Counted from the first letter of the stretch, positions 1 to 8,882 are shown. The stretch: 43,091 nucleotides of DNA from Cellulomonas sp. IC4_254 (GCF_011603975.1 NZ_JAANNB010000008.1:1-43091); one strand, 5' to 3'. Notes: generated by a model not told the origin, from the letters alone. A program made the numbers and translations.

Positions 1-1
1 G

Positions 2-757
2 CCCGTCCTCCCGCTGTTCGGCTCCGAGGCCCCGCCCGCGACCGACGCGCCGGCGGACCGCCCGGACTGGGACCTGCCGTTCCCGGCGGAGGAGCGCCCC
101 GTGCCCGTCTCCCAGCGCCGGATCGACCCGACGCGCTGGGTGCTCGGCGGCGTCGCGCTCGCCGTCGTGATCGGCGTGATCATCGCGATCGGCAACGTGC
201 TCGCGCCGTTCCGGTCGTCCGACGACGCCGGTGCCGACGCCGCGCCCGCACCGGCCACCTCCGCCCCTGCCACCGAGGCGCCCGCCGCCGAGGGTGAGGC
301 GCCCGCCGAGGAGCAGGCGCCGGCCGCCGCACCGCCAGTGATCGCCGCGGTGAACAGCATCGACCCGTCCGACGGCGACGGGGAGCACGAGGAGCTGGTG
401 GGCCGCCTGACCGACGGCGACCCGGCGACCTCCTGGTACACCCACACCTACAACCGGCCGGACTACGCCGGGTTCAAGGACGCGGTGGGCCTCGTGATCA
501 CGCTGCAGGCACCCGCGACGGTCACCGCGATCACGCTGGACGTCAACGGCTCGGGCGGCGCGGTGGAGGTGCGCTCGACCGACGCCGCGAACCCGACGGC
601 GGGCGACGTGCTGGCCTCGGGGGCGCTCGCCCCGCAGACCGTCCTGACCCTCGCGCAGCCGACCGAGACGCAGAGCATCGTGCTCTGGTTCCCGTCGCTC
701 GCGCAGACCCCGGACGGTCAGAACCGCATCGAGATCTCCAACCTCGCGGTCTCCTGA
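2..757 (+). CDS. C-terminal part of membrane-anchored protein with discoidin-like domain (MurJ-partner/pseudokinase type), 5' truncated
   Basis: The reading frame is open from base 2, so the gene starts outside the window; a GTG at 101 is internal. The visible part has a Pro/Asp-rich juxtamembrane stretch ending [14 protein letters not shown], one transmembrane segment (about visible codons 46-68), a long Ala/Pro/Glu linker, and a C-terminal beta-rich domain with the motif [15 protein letters not shown], typical of discoidin/galactose-binding folds. In actinobacteria, proteins of this build lie between murJ and trxB, either fused to MurJ or as a separate pseudokinase, and act in peptidoglycan precursor flipping control. 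The position directly before trxB fits. The kinase-like domain itself is not visible, so the assignment rests on the C-terminus and context. Confidence 0.75.
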   Translation, partial: PVLPLFGSEAPPATDAPADRPDWDLPFPAEERPVPVSQRRIDPTRWVLGGVALAVVIGVIIAIGNVLAPFRSSDDAGADAAPAPATSAPATEAPAAEGEAPAEEQAPAAAPPVIAAVNSIDPSDGDGEHEELVGRLTDGDPATSWYTHTYNRPDYAGFKDAVGLVITLQAPATVTAITLDVNGSGGAVEVRSTDAANPTAGDVLASGALAPQTVLTLAQPTETQSIVLWFPSLAQTPDGQNRIEISNLAVS

Positions 758-776
758 CCGCACCCCGCCGGGCACG

Positions 777-802
777 GAACAGACCGCGCCCCGGATCTGT
801 TC
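777..802 (+). terminator. Weak hairpin between upstream gene and trxB
   Basis: GAACAGA (777-783) and TCTGTTC (796-802) form a 7-bp inverted repeat with a 12-nt loop in the 85-bp gap before trxB. It could be a weak terminator or an operator dyad; no T-run follows. Confidence 0.3.
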
Positions 803-842
803 TCCGCTGCAACAGCTCGTTCCCCGACCTCGAGGAAGCATC

Positions 843-1904
843 GTGACCGAGACCCCCGTCCGCGACATCGTCATCGTCGGCTCCGGCCCCGCCGGGTACA
901 CCGCCGCGATCTACGCGGCGCGCGCGGGCCTGGCCCCCTACGTGGTGGCCGGGTCGGTGACCGCCGGCGGCGCTCTCATGAACACCACGGACGTCGAGAA
1001 CTTCCCGGGCTTCCCCGACGGCATCCTGGGCCCCGACCTCATGGACAACCTGCAGAAGCAGGCCGAGCGGTTCGGCGCCGAGGTGCTGTGGGACGACGCC
1101 GTCGAGCTGGACCTCGCCGGCCCGGTCAAGACCATCGTCACCGGCGGCGGCGAGACCATCCGCGCCCGCGCCGTCATCCTGTCCACCGGCTCCGCGTACC
1201 GCGAGCTCGGCCTGGACGACGAGAAGCGGCTGTCCGGCCGGGGCGTGTCCTGGTGCGCGACCTGCGACGGGTTCTTCTTCCGCGACCAGGACATCATCGT
1301 GGTCGGCGGCGGGGACTCCGCGGTCGAGGAGGCCACCTTCCTCACCCGGTTCGGCAAGTCGGTGACGATCGTGCACCGCCGCGACGAGCTCCGGGCGTCG
1401 AAGATCATGGCCGACCGCGCCAAGAACGACCCGAAGATCCAGTTCGCGTGGAACTCCGAGGTCGTCGGCATCCACGGCGACGACAAGGTCACCGGCGTCA
1501 CGCTGCGCGACACCGTCACGGGCGAGACCCGCGAGCACGGCGCGACCGGCGTGTTCGTCGCGATCGGCCACGTGCCGCGCACCGAGCTGCTGGCGGGCCA
1601 GGTCGACCTGGACGAGAACGGCTACATCGTCGTCGAGGGCCGGTCGACCCGGACCAACCTGCCGGGCGTGTTCGCGGCCGGCGACGCCGTGGACCACACG
1701 TACCGCCAGGCGATCACGGCGGCCGGCTCCGGCTGCTCCGCCGCGCTGGACGCGCAGCACTACCTCGCCGCGCTCGGCGACGTGGACCCGGCCTCCCCGG
1801 CCGAGATCCCCGCCGCCGTCGAGCAGGCCGACGTCGACGCCGCGGACGCGCTCGAGGCGCAGGGCGCCGACACCGCCTCGGCCGCGGCCGCCGCCGGGCA
1901 CTGA
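843..1904 (+). CDS. trxB: Thioredoxin-disulfide reductase
   Basis: NADPH-dependent flavoenzyme that reduces thioredoxin in the cytoplasm. It has the FAD dinucleotide motif GSGPAG at residues 13-18, the redox-active CATC at 138-141, the NADPH motif GGGDSAVEE and the C-terminal FAD-binding stretch [16 protein letters not shown]. The GTG start at 843 follows a GAGGAAG ribosome-binding site. At 353 aa it is about 35-40 residues longer than the usual roughly 310-320 aa: after the catalytic core there is an Ala/Asp-rich tail (about residues 310-353) with no recognisable domain. The next gene is a thioredoxin, its expected substrate, 8 bp downstream, so the two are probably one operon. Confidence 0.97.
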   Translation: MTETPVRDIVIVGSGPAGYTAAIYAARAGLAPYVVAGSVTAGGALMNTTDVENFPGFPDGILGPDLMDNLQKQAERFGAEVLWDDAVELDLAGPVKTIVTGGGETIRARAVILSTGSAYRELGLDDEKRLSGRGVSWCATCDGFFFRDQDIIVVGGGDSAVEEATFLTRFGKSVTIVHRRDELRASKIMADRAKNDPKIQFAWNSEVVGIHGDDKVTGVTLRDTVTGETREHGATGVFVAIGHVPRTELLAGQVDLDENGYIVVEGRSTRTNLPGVFAAGDAVDHTYRQAITAAGSGCSAALDAQHYLAALGDVDPASPAEIPAAVEQADVDAADALEAQGADTASAAAAAGH

Positions 1905-1912
1905 GCACCGGC

Positions 1913-2254
1913 GTGGCCGCCGCTCCCGCGGTGACCGCGGCCACCTTCGAGCAGGAGGTGCTGCGGTCCGAGCTGCCCGTCGTCGTCGACTTCTGGGCGG
2001 GCTGGTGCGTGCCGTGCCGCATGGTGACCCCGGTGCTCGCGGAGCTCGCGCGCACCTACGCGGGCCGGCTGCGGTTCGTCGCCGTCGACACCGAGGCGGA
2101 GCAGGACCTGGCCGCCCGGTACAACGTGGTGTCGATCCCGACGCTCTACGTGTTCCACCAGGGCGACCTGGTCCGGACGCTGGTGGGGGCGCGCGAGAAG
2201 CGCGCGTACGCCGCCGAGCTGGACGCCGCCCTCGCGGAGATCGCCACCTGGTGA
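1913..2254 (+). CDS. trxA: Thioredoxin with CVPC active site
   Basis: A 113-aa thioredoxin-fold protein read from the GTG at 1913, 8 bp after trxB. The active site reads WCVPC with cysteines at residues 32 and 35, the same spacing and position as E. coli TrxA, but the usual Gly is Val. The cis-proline loop (VSIPTLYVF) and the GAREKRAYAAEL C-terminal helix are present. It should reduce protein disulfides using electrons from TrxB. Alternative in-frame starts are CTG 1901 and GTG 1931; 1931 would cut the first strand short, and no strong ribosome-binding site decides between them, so coupling to trxB is likely. Confidence 0.93.
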   Translation: MAAAPAVTAATFEQEVLRSELPVVVDFWAGWCVPCRMVTPVLAELARTYAGRLRFVAVDTEAEQDLAARYNVVSIPTLYVFHQGDLVRTLVGAREKRAYAAELDAALAEIATW

Positions 2255-2289
2255 CGCCGGCGCGCGGCGCCGGCTGACCCCGGAGCCTC

Positions 2290-2307
2290 CCCGTCCCCGC
2301 GGACGGG
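2290..2307 (+). terminator. Hairpin after trxA
   Basis: CCCGTCC (2290-2296) pairs with GGACGGG (2301-2307) over a 4-nt loop, followed by CTTCGT. It is a short GC stem typical of terminators in high-GC genomes, placed between trxA and the separately started aminotransferase gene. Confidence 0.45.
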
Positions 2308-2379
2308 CTTCGTGCGCGTGCGGCGCGCCCGTCGTGGACGGGACGCCGGGCGGCGGGAGTGGCGTGGCACACTCGGGAG

Positions 2380-3720
2380 ATGACCGCTCTCGAGCGGCCC
2401 GACGGCACGGCGTCGGGCCCCCACCCGACCCCGGCCGCCGGCACGCGGCTCGACCGCTGGCTCGGCTCCTACGCCGAGCGCACGCACGGCATGCGCGCCT
2501 CGGAGATCCGCGCGCTGTTCGCCGTCGCGAACCGCCCCGAGGTGGTGTCGCTCGCGGGCGGCATGCCGTACCTCGAGGGCCTGCCCCTCGACGTGATCGG
2601 CGACCTCGCCCAGCGGGTCGTCGCCACCCGCGGCACCACGGCCCTGCAGTACGGCTCCGGCCAGGGCGACGAGACGCTGCGCGAGCAGATCCTCGAGGTG
2701 ATGCGCCTGGAGGGCATCGAGGCGCACCCCGACGACGTCGTGGTGACGACCGGCTCGCAGCAGGCGCTGGACCTCGTGACCCGGCTGTTCGTCGACCCGG
2801 GCGACGTCGTGGTCGCGGAGGCCCCGTCCTACGTCGGCGCGCTCGGCGTGTTCCGCGCGTACCAGGCCGACGTGGTGCACGTGCCGCTCGACGCGGACGG
2901 GCTGATCCCCGAGGCGCTGGAGACGACGCTCGCCGACCTCGCGCGGCAGGGCCGCCGGGTCAAGCTCCTCTACACGGTCCCGAACTTCCACAACCCCGCG
3001 GGCGTCACGCTCTCGGCCGAGCGCCGGCCCCGGATCCTCGAGATCGCCGCCCGGTACGGCGTGCTCGTCCTCGAGGACAACCCGTACGGCCTGCTCGGCT
3101 TCGACCGCGAGCCGCTGCCCGCCATGCGCTCGATGAGCGACGAGGGCGTCATCTACCTCGGGTCGTTCTCCAAGACGTTCGCCCCCGGCTACCGCGTCGG
3201 CTGGGCCGTCGCCCCGCACGCCGTGCGGGAGAAGCTGGTGCTCGCGTCCGAGTCGGCGATCCTGTCGCCCTCCAACGCGTCGCAGCTCGCCATCAGCGCC
3301 TACCTCGCGACCTGCGACTGGAAGGGCCAGGTCAAGGCCTTCCGGGAGCTGTACCGCGAGCGGCGGGACGCGATGGTCGGCGCCCTGTCCGAGCACCTGC
3401 CCGACGCGTCGTGGACGGTGCCCGACGGCGGCTTCTACACCTGGGTCCGGCTGCCCGACGGCCTGGACGCCAAGGCGATGCTGCCCCGTGCGGTGACCGC
3501 CCGCGTCGCGTACGTGCCCGGCACCGCCTTCTACTTCGACGGCCAGGGCTCGGACCACATGCGGCTGTCGTTCTGCTTCCCGACCCCCGAGCGCATCCGC
3601 GAGGGCGTGCGCCGCCTCGCCGGCGTCGTGTCGGCGGAGAGCGAGCTCGTGTCGCTGTTCGGCACCGGCGGCGCCGCAGCGCGCGGCGACGTGCAGTCGC
3701 CCGGTCCCGACCTGGCCTGA
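2380..3720 (+). CDS. PLP-dependent aminotransferase, fold type I (LysN/MocR-catalytic-domain-like)
   Basis: Aminotransferase of about 446 aa without the N-terminal GntR helix-turn-helix of MocR regulators. The PLP lysine is K265 in SFSKTFAPGYRVGW. Other conserved elements are SLAGGMP near the N-terminus, GSQQALDL in the cofactor-phosphate region, the NFHNPAG motif that carries the substrate/PLP Asn, and LEDNPYG (PLP-pyridine Asp). This pattern matches the alpha-aminoadipate/aromatic/multi-substrate aminotransferase group; the true substrate cannot be read from sequence. The ATG at 2380 is preferred over an in-frame GTG at 2359 because CGGGAG lies just upstream and the core begins soon after. 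It lies upstream of a D-Ala-D-Ala-ligase-like gene on the same strand, 143 bp apart. Confidence 0.88.
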   Translation: MTALERPDGTASGPHPTPAAGTRLDRWLGSYAERTHGMRASEIRALFAVANRPEVVSLAGGMPYLEGLPLDVIGDLAQRVVATRGTTALQYGSGQGDETLREQILEVMRLEGIEAHPDDVVVTTGSQQALDLVTRLFVDPGDVVVAEAPSYVGALGVFRAYQADVVHVPLDADGLIPEALETTLADLARQGRRVKLLYTVPNFHNPAGVTLSAERRPRILEIAARYGVLVLEDNPYGLLGFDREPLPAMRSMSDEGVIYLGSFSKTFAPGYRVGWAVAPHAVREKLVLASESAILSPSNASQLAISAYLATCDWKGQVKAFRELYRERRDAMVGALSEHLPDASWTVPDGGFYTWVRLPDGLDAKAMLPRAVTARVAYVPGTAFYFDGQGSDHMRLSFCFPTPERIREGVRRLAGVVSAESELVSLFGTGGAAARGDVQSPGPDLA

Positions 3721-3863
3721 CCCGCCCGGGCCGGGCACCGCGCGCGCCCGGCCGCAGGCCACGACCCGGTACGGTCGAGGCGGCGCCTGCTGCCCGCGCA
3801 CCTCGGCGCCACCCCGCCCGTCGACGACCGGCCGCCCGCGGCCGCACCTGGAGGACCCGAACC

Positions 3864-4826
3864 GTGCCGCACGACCCCGTCCCCGCCACCCCGCGCGTCG
3901 TCGTCCTGGCGGGAGGGCTGTCGCACGAGCGGGACGTCTCGCTGCGCTCGGGCCGCCGGGTCGCGGAGGCCCTGCGCTCGGCCGGGGTCGACGTGTCCGT
4001 GCACGACGTCGACGCCGACCTGGTGCCCGCCCTCGCGGAGACCCGCCCGGACCTGGTCTGGCCGCTGCTGCACGGCGCGAGCGGGGAGGACGGCTCCGTG
4101 CGCGACGTCCTGGAGCTGCTGGACGTCCCGAGCCTGGGCACCGGCCCGCGCGCGAGCCGGGTCGCCTGGAGCAAGCCCATCGCCAAGACGACCGTCACCC
4201 GCGCCGGCATCGCCACCCCCGAGTTCGTCACGCTCCCGCAGAGCCTGTTCCGCGAGCTCGGCGCCGGGCGCGTCATGGACGCCGTCGTCGCGAAGCTCGG
4301 TCTGCCGCTCGTCGTGAAGCCCTCCCGGGGCGGCTCCGCCCTCGGCGTCACGCTCGTGCGCAGCGCCGAGGAGCTGCCCGGCGCGATGGTGGCCTGCTTC
4401 GCCTACGGCGACACCGCGCTGATCGAGCGCGCCGTCGAGGGCGTCGAGGTCGCGGTCGGGGTCGTCGAGCTCGACGGCACGCCCGTGGCGCTGCCCGCCG
4501 TCGAGGTGGTCACCGACGGACCGTACGACTACGACGCCCGGTACAACCCCGGGCGCACCGAGTACTTCGCCCCGGCGCGGCTGCCGGACGACCTCGCGGC
4601 GCGCGCCGCCGAGACCGCCGTCGCCGCGCACCAGGTGCTCGGCCTGCGGCACCTGTCCCGCACCGACCTGATCATCGACGCCGACGGGCAGCCCTGGTTC
4701 CTCGAGGTGAACGTCGCGCCGGGCATGACGGAGACGTCGCTGTTCCCGCAGGGCGCGGAGGCCGGCGGCCACCACCTCCCGACGCTGTACCGGCGGCTGG
4801 TGGAGGCGGGTCTCTCGGACCGCTGA
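3864..4826 (+). CDS. D-alanine-D-alanine ligase family ATP-grasp protein
   Basis: A 320-aa ATP-grasp ligase starting at GTG 3864 behind a GGAGGA ribosome-binding site. Family motifs: GGLSHERDVSLRSG at the N-terminus (first substrate-binding loop), HGASGEDGSV, KPSRGGSALGV with the catalytic-region Ser at 158, the YDYDARYNPGRTEYFAPA omega-loop segment, and LEVNVAPGMTETSLFPQ, which carries the Mg and second-substrate residues. It would join two D-alanines (or a related amino-acid pair) at the cost of ATP for peptidoglycan precursors. It is at the short end of the family, and the GSA in place of GSS plus location outside a mur cluster mean it may be a second, specialised ligase, so no gene symbol is given. 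Confidence 0.87.
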   Translation: MPHDPVPATPRVVVLAGGLSHERDVSLRSGRRVAEALRSAGVDVSVHDVDADLVPALAETRPDLVWPLLHGASGEDGSVRDVLELLDVPSLGTGPRASRVAWSKPIAKTTVTRAGIATPEFVTLPQSLFRELGAGRVMDAVVAKLGLPLVVKPSRGGSALGVTLVRSAEELPGAMVACFAYGDTALIERAVEGVEVAVGVVELDGTPVALPAVEVVTDGPYDYDARYNPGRTEYFAPARLPDDLAARAAETAVAAHQVLGLRHLSRTDLIIDADGQPWFLEVNVAPGMTETSLFPQGAEAGGHHLPTLYRRLVEAGLSDR

Positions 4827-4846
4827 GCGCGCCGAGGGCGCACGCG

Positions 4847-4887
4847 ACGAGGCGCCGGCTCCCCTGCCCGGGGTGCCGGCGCCTCGT
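4847..4887. terminator. Convergent bidirectional terminator between ligase gene and parB
   Basis: Perfect 13-bp inverted repeat ACGAGGCGCCGGC (4847-4859) / GCCGGCGCCTCGT (4875-4887) around a GC-rich loop. It lies between the + strand ligase gene and the - strand parB, so one hairpin can stop both transcripts. There is no T-run. Confidence 0.75.
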
Positions 4888-4949
4888 GGCTGCTGAGGGG
4901 CGTGCGGCGTGGGCCCGTCGGCCCTCGCGCGGCGCCCGCCGCGGGTCGG

Positions 4950-6176
4950 TCAGGAGCGCAGGATGCCCGGGTCGTCCGGCGCCAGGCTCGACAGGATCCG
5001 GTTGAGGTCCTGCACCGAGGCGAACTCCACCGTGAGCTTGCCGCGCTGCTTCCCGAGGTCGACCTTCACGCGCGTCTCGAACCGGTCGGAGAGCCGGCTC
5101 GCCAGGTCGTCCAGTGCCTCGTTGCGGAGCCCGGCACGGGGACGACGCTGCTTGGGCGTGCCGTCCTCGACGCCGAGCGCCACGATCTCCTCGACCGCGC
5201 GGACCGACAGGCCCTCGGCCACGATCCGCTGCGCCAGCCGCTCGATCGCCGCGCCGTCGCTCAGGCCCAGCAGCGCGCGGGCGTGACCCGCCGACAGCAC
5301 CCCCGCCGCGACCCGTCGCTGCACGAGCGGGGGCAGCCGGAGCAGCCGCAGCGTGTTGGAGATCTGCGGGCGGGACCGGTGGATCCGCTGCGCGAGCTCG
5401 TCGTGCGTGCAACCGAAGTCATCCAGCAGCTGCTGATACGCCGCCGCCTCCTCCAGCGGGTTGAGCTGCGAGCGGTGCAGGTTCTCCAGCAGCGCGTCGC
5501 GCAGCAGGTCGGCGTCCTCGGTCTGCCGGACGATCGCCGGGATCGTCTCCAGCCCGGCCGCCTGGGTCGCGCGCCAGCGCCGCTCCCCCATGATCAGCTC
5601 GTAGCCGTCGTCCACGGCGCGCACGACGACGGGCTGCAGCACGCCGATCTCCTGGATGGACCCGACCAGCTCGTCGAGCGCGTCCTCGTCGAACACCGAC
5701 CGGGGCTGCCGGGGGTTCGGCCGGATCGAGCCGACCGGGAGCTCGGCGAACACCGCTCCCGGCACCGGCACGAGGTCGTCGACCTCGGCCGTCGGGGGCA
5801 TCGGGGGGACCTCGGCGGCCGCAGCGGGCTCCGCCGCGGTCTGCGACCGGGTCCGCGACGGCTGCCGCACGGTGAGGGACGGGACGCCCTTGCGGCCGTT
5901 GGAGCGCGTGGCCGGCGTCGCGGGGGCCGGGGCCGCGGCGGCCGCGGTCGCCTCGGCGGCGGTCGTCACGCCGCGAGCGGCGCCGTCGACCTCGGGGTCC
6001 GCCACGCCGTTCCGCGCGTTTCTGCTGGTCAGGGCGTCGGCACGCCCCTCGCGGGCGTCCGGGGTCGTCCGGTCGGGGAAGAAGACGTCGACGGGCCGGT
6101 CCCCCTCGCGGGGCTCCGCCCCGGTGGGGATGAGCGCGCCCAGGCCGCGCCCGAGCCCTCGTCGCTTCTCGCTCAC
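4950..6176 (-). CDS. parB: Chromosome-partitioning protein ParB (CTPase, parS-binding)
   Basis: A 408-aa ParB starting at GTG 6176, which overlaps the parA stop as GTGA. The N-terminus carries the ParA-activating motif [12 protein letters not shown] (residues 6-17). A long Ala/Pro-rich linker (about 20-140) follows, then the ParB nuclease-like CTP-binding domain with [15 protein letters not shown] and GERRWRA (GERR at 197-200). The helix-turn-helix that reads parS is about 258-280 ([15 protein letters not shown]), and a C-terminal dimerisation domain ends in PGILRS. It loads at parS sites, here clustered at 7211-9172, and slides as a CTP clamp to organise the origin region. Last gene of rsmG-parA-parB. 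Confidence 0.97.
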   Translation of the reverse strand: MSEKRRGLGRGLGALIPTGAEPREGDRPVDVFFPDRTTPDAREGRADALTSRNARNGVADPEVDGAARGVTTAAEATAAAAAPAPATPATRSNGRKGVPSLTVRQPSRTRSQTAAEPAAAAEVPPMPPTAEVDDLVPVPGAVFAELPVGSIRPNPRQPRSVFDEDALDELVGSIQEIGVLQPVVVRAVDDGYELIMGERRWRATQAAGLETIPAIVRQTEDADLLRDALLENLHRSQLNPLEEAAAYQQLLDDFGCTHDELAQRIHRSRPQISNTLRLLRLPPLVQRRVAAGVLSAGHARALLGLSDGAAIERLAQRIVAEGLSVRAVEEIVALGVEDGTPKQRRPRAGLRNEALDDLASRLSDRFETRVKVDLGKQRGKLTVEFASVQDLNRILSSLAPDDPGILRS

Positions 6177-7162
6177 GCGTCCTCCTTCTGCCGGCCGGCC
6201 GTGGTGCCGCGCTCGGCGAGCTCTCGCGCCGCCTCCAGGTAGGCCAGCGCACCGCTCGAGCCGGGATCGTACGTCAGGACCGTCTGGCCGTAGGACGGCG
6301 CCTCCGACACGCGCACCGAGCGCGGCACGGTGGTCCGGAGCGTCTTGTCCGGGAAGTGCTCCCGGACCTCCTGCGCGACCTGCTGCGCCAGGTTGGTGCG
6401 GCCGTCGTACATCGTCAGCAGGATCGTCGACACGTGCAGGCCGCGGTTCAGGTGCGCCTGGATCAGCTCGATGGACTTCAGCAGCTGGCTCAGCCCCTCC
6501 AGCGCGTAGTACTCGCACTGGATCGGGATGAGCACCTCGTCACCGACGACGAACGCGTTGACCGTCAGCAGGCCGAGGCTCGGCGGGCAGTCCACGAGCA
6601 CGTAGTCGATCCGGGGCTCTCCCCGGGCCTCGCGCTCCTCCAGGTAGGCGTGCACCGCGTTCCGGAGCCGGGTCTCGCGGGCCACCATCGAGACCAGCTC
6701 GATCTCGGCGCCCGACAGGTCGATCGTCGCCGGCGCGCACCAGAGGTTGGGCACGTCCGGGCTCGGGTACACCGCCTCCGAGAGCGGCGTCCCGTCGACG
6801 AGCACGTCGTAGACCGAGGTCACGCCCGCGCGGTGGTCCACCCCGAGCGCCGTCGAGGCGTTGCCCTGCGGGTCGTTGTCGATCACGAGGACATGCAGGC
6901 CGGACTGCGCCAGCGCGGCCGCCAGGTTCACCGTGGTCGTGGTCTTGCCGACCCCACCCTTCTGGTTGGCGACCGTGATCACGCGCGTCCGGTCCGGGCG
7001 CGGGAACGTGCGCCCCCGCAGCTCGATCCGGCGACGGGCGTCCTGGCGCAGCTCCGCCATCAGCGGGGTGTCGTCGTCTGCGGGCGGGAGGCTCTCGACG
7101 AGCGCGGCACGGCGTCGCTCGTCGGGGTCCTCGACCTCCCAGCGGCTGGGGTCCGTCGTCAC
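6173..7162 (-). CDS. parA: Chromosome-partitioning ATPase ParA
   Basis: A 329-aa Walker-type ATPase. The deviant Walker [10 protein letters not shown] spans residues 68-76 (signature Lys 68, P-loop Lys 73); the Walker B-like segment is [11 protein letters not shown], and a later conserved stretch is [14 protein letters not shown]-dependent DNA binding and ParB-stimulated hydrolysis move the origin. The GTG start at 7162 overlaps the rsmG stop as GTGA and has AAGGGA about 9 nt upstream. The roughly 55-residue N-terminal extension before the ATPase core is charged and Pro/Arg-rich, as in many actinobacterial ParA proteins. The stop overlaps the parB start by four bases, so the three genes are translationally coupled. 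Confidence 0.97.
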   Translation of the reverse strand: MTTDPSRWEVEDPDERRRAALVESLPPADDDTPLMAELRQDARRRIELRGRTFPRPDRTRVITVANQKGGVGKTTTTVNLAAALAQSGLHVLVIDNDPQGNASTALGVDHRAGVTSVYDVLVDGTPLSEAVYPSPDVPNLWCAPATIDLSGAEIELVSMVARETRLRNAVHAYLEEREARGEPRIDYVLVDCPPSLGLLTVNAFVVGDEVLIPIQCEYYALEGLSQLLKSIELIQAHLNRGLHVSTILLTMYDGRTNLAQQVAQEVREHFPDKTLRTTVPRSVRVSEAPSYGQTVLTYDPGSSGALAYLEAARELAERGTTAGRQKEDA

Positions 7163-7935
7163 GCGCCCTGTCCCTTCGTCGCGCGGCGCGGTCGTCGCGA
7201 CCGGCCCTCCGTTCCACGTGAAACACGGTTGGCTGCCGGCGCCGGAGCGGTGCCCGGGCCCGTCCGCGTCACGAGCACCACGCTGGTCGACTCGAGCCCC
7301 GGCAGCGTGGGCGCGACCTCGATCGACGCGGGGCCGCCGCCGAACCGCTCCCCCACCGCGACAGCCGCCTCCGCCTCGTCCTGCGCCCGACCGCCCTTGA
7401 GAGCGACCAGCCGACCGCCGACCGCGAGCAGCGGCAGCGTCCACCCGTAGAGCTTGTCCAGCGCGGCGACGGCTCGTGCCGTGACCGCGTCCGCCCGCAG
7501 CGTGCCGATCTGGTCCTCGGCGCGGCCCCGCAGCACCCGGGCGTTCGACAGTCCGAGCGTGTCGACCACCTCGGACAGCCAGTCCGTGCGGCGCTCCATG
7601 GGCTCCAGCAGCACGACCTCTGCGTTCGGCCGCATCGCCGCGACGACGATGCCGGGCAGCCCCGCGCCGCTGCCGACGTCGACGATCGTCCCGGTCGCCG
7701 GGAGGAACGGCACCACCGCAGCCGAGTTCACGATGTGCCGCTCCCATAGCCGGGCGACCTCCCGCGGACCGACCAGCCCACGGAGAACGCCCTGGTCACG
7801 CAGCATGGCGTGGTACCCCTCGACCGCCGGCCACGCCGCACCGAAATGCTCGGGCAGGCGAGGGTCGCCGTCCAACGGGTCGACGGGCGCGTCGCGCTGC
7901 TCGTCGTCGCGCGCGGGGGCCGACTCAGGCCGCAC
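7159..7935 (-). CDS. rsmG: 16S rRNA (guanine527-N7)-methyltransferase RsmG (GidB)
   Basis: A 258-aa SAM-dependent methyltransferase. Motif I is VDVGSGAGLPG at residues 85-95; family hallmarks are the preceding GLVGPREVARLWERHIVN and ALKGGRAQDE near the end of the Rossmann core. It methylates G527 of 16S rRNA; loss in other bacteria gives low-level streptomycin resistance. GTG 7935 is chosen because AGGGGAG sits 6-7 nt upstream; the longer in-frame start (GTG 8067) lies inside a parS palindrome and would add low-complexity sequence. A basic C-terminal tail of about 35 residues overlaps a parS-like site (7211-7224). The stop overlaps the parA start. Confidence 0.95.
   Translation of the reverse strand: MRPESAPARDDEQRDAPVDPLDGDPRLPEHFGAAWPAVEGYHAMLRDQGVLRGLVGPREVARLWERHIVNSAAVVPFLPATGTIVDVGSGAGLPGIVVAAMRPNAEVVLLEPMERRTDWLSEVVDTLGLSNARVLRGRAEDQIGTLRADAVTARAVAALDKLYGWTLPLLAVGGRLVALKGGRAQDEAEAAVAVGERFGGGPASIEVAPTLPGLESTSVVLVTRTGPGTAPAPAANRVSRGTEGRSRRPRRATKGQGA
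7211..7224. promoter_or_regulatory. parS site 1 (inside 3' end of rsmG)
   Basis: GTTCCACGTGAAAC, one base from the perfect palindrome and two from the widely conserved 16-mer parS with core GTTTCACGTGAAAC. It is embedded in coding sequence of rsmG. Confidence 0.85.
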
Positions 7936-8060
7936 AGGACTCCCCTGGTCTCGGGATCGGGTGGTGCGCCGGGCCGGTTCGGACCGGTGCGCACGTGAGG
8001 TCCTACGGTACCGCGCGGCTCCGACGCTCCCTTCGTGCGGGGCGGGTGTCGAGAGGGCGT

Positions 8061-8074
8061 GTTCCACGTGGAAC
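8061..8074. promoter_or_regulatory. parS site 2 (upstream of rsmG-parA-parB)
   Basis: GTTCCACGTGGAAC, a perfect 14-bp palindrome, 126 bp upstream of the rsmG start. ParB bound here could affect transcription of its own operon. Confidence 0.85.
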
Positions 8075-8234
8075 GCGCTCGGATCGGCGGCTGTCGAGGA
8101 GGTTCGTCGAGCCCCCGACGCGGCACCGGTTCACTCTGGCCGCCGTCACGGCACCTGACGTGCGCCAGGTGGCCCGTCTCGCCTCCTGCCCCGAGCGCCT
8201 GCCGATGCGTGCCATCCGGACGCCTCCCGGTGGC

Positions 8235-8248
8235 GTTCCACGTGGAAC
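8235..8248. promoter_or_regulatory. parS site 3
   Basis: GTTCCACGTGGAAC, identical to site 2, 174 bp away (start to start), in non-coding sequence. Confidence 0.85.
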
Positions 8249-8504
8249 CGATGACCGACGTCGAGTCGCAGGTCCACGCGGCCTTGAGCAACGGTCGACG
8301 CGACTCGCGTGCCGCACCCCCACGGGCCCGCCTACGGCGCCGGACGGCGCGGTCGGCTACGCGTGCGGTGCAAACCTTGCGGAGGTCGGCGCGGACGATG
8401 GCTCGAGGTACCCGTACCCGCCCGCGTTGACAGCGAAGGCCGCACGCATGACGCCGTTCGGCGAGCCGGTTCTCCGGCGTCGCGCTCGGTCGCCGACCGC
8501 CCGC

Positions 8505-8518
8505 GTTCCACGTGAAGC
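8505..8518. promoter_or_regulatory. parS-like site 4 (degenerate)
   Basis: GTTCCACGTGAAGC. The CACGTG core and left arm are intact; the right arm has one further change. Probably a weaker site. Confidence 0.65.
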
Positions 8519-8754
8519 AGGACTCGGACCATGTGGCACCCCCGCGAGTCCCTTCCGCGCTCTGGCTTCGACGGGCGTCGTCCGACGGTTCGACCGGGGG
8601 TAGAGCACCGGGCACCGCTCGGGGGCGCATCGCCACCGTTCCCGAGTCCGGCTGATACGCCTGGGCTGCAGCCGGGACGTCGACTGGGTACCCGAGCGTC
8701 GGTCCCGCGGCCGGTCCGCGCGCCTTCTGCATCGGGGTGGTCGCTGTGGTCAAC

Positions 8755-8768
8755 GTTTCACGTGCAAC
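8755..8768. promoter_or_regulatory. parS-like site 5
   Basis: GTTTCACGTGCAAC. The left arm matches the canonical GTTTC; the right arm has a single C for A change. Confidence 0.75.
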
Positions 8769-8882
8769 AGGGGCATCCGCCCTTTGTGCAGTCCACTGCG
8801 TATCGCCACGCCGCTCTCACCCGTGCGCCGAAGTCACGTACAGGTCGGTCGGTCGCATGCATTCCCCCGATCCAGTCGTCGG

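Noticed and set aside
543-2444. 633-codon open frame on the minus strand opposite trxB/trxA
   Set aside because: Arg/Ala/Gly-rich shadow of GC-rich genes in the opposite frame; trxB and trxA are certain.
2334-3863. Open frame upstream of the Ddl-like gene, giving an 830-residue fusion
   Set aside because: It overlaps the aminotransferase out of frame and is Arg/Pro-rich; the GTG at 3864 with GGAGGA is the true start.
7936-8067. Longer RsmG start at GTG 8067
   Set aside because: The start codon is part of the parS palindrome, has no ribosome-binding site, and adds low-complexity sequence; GTG 7935 has AGGGGAG.
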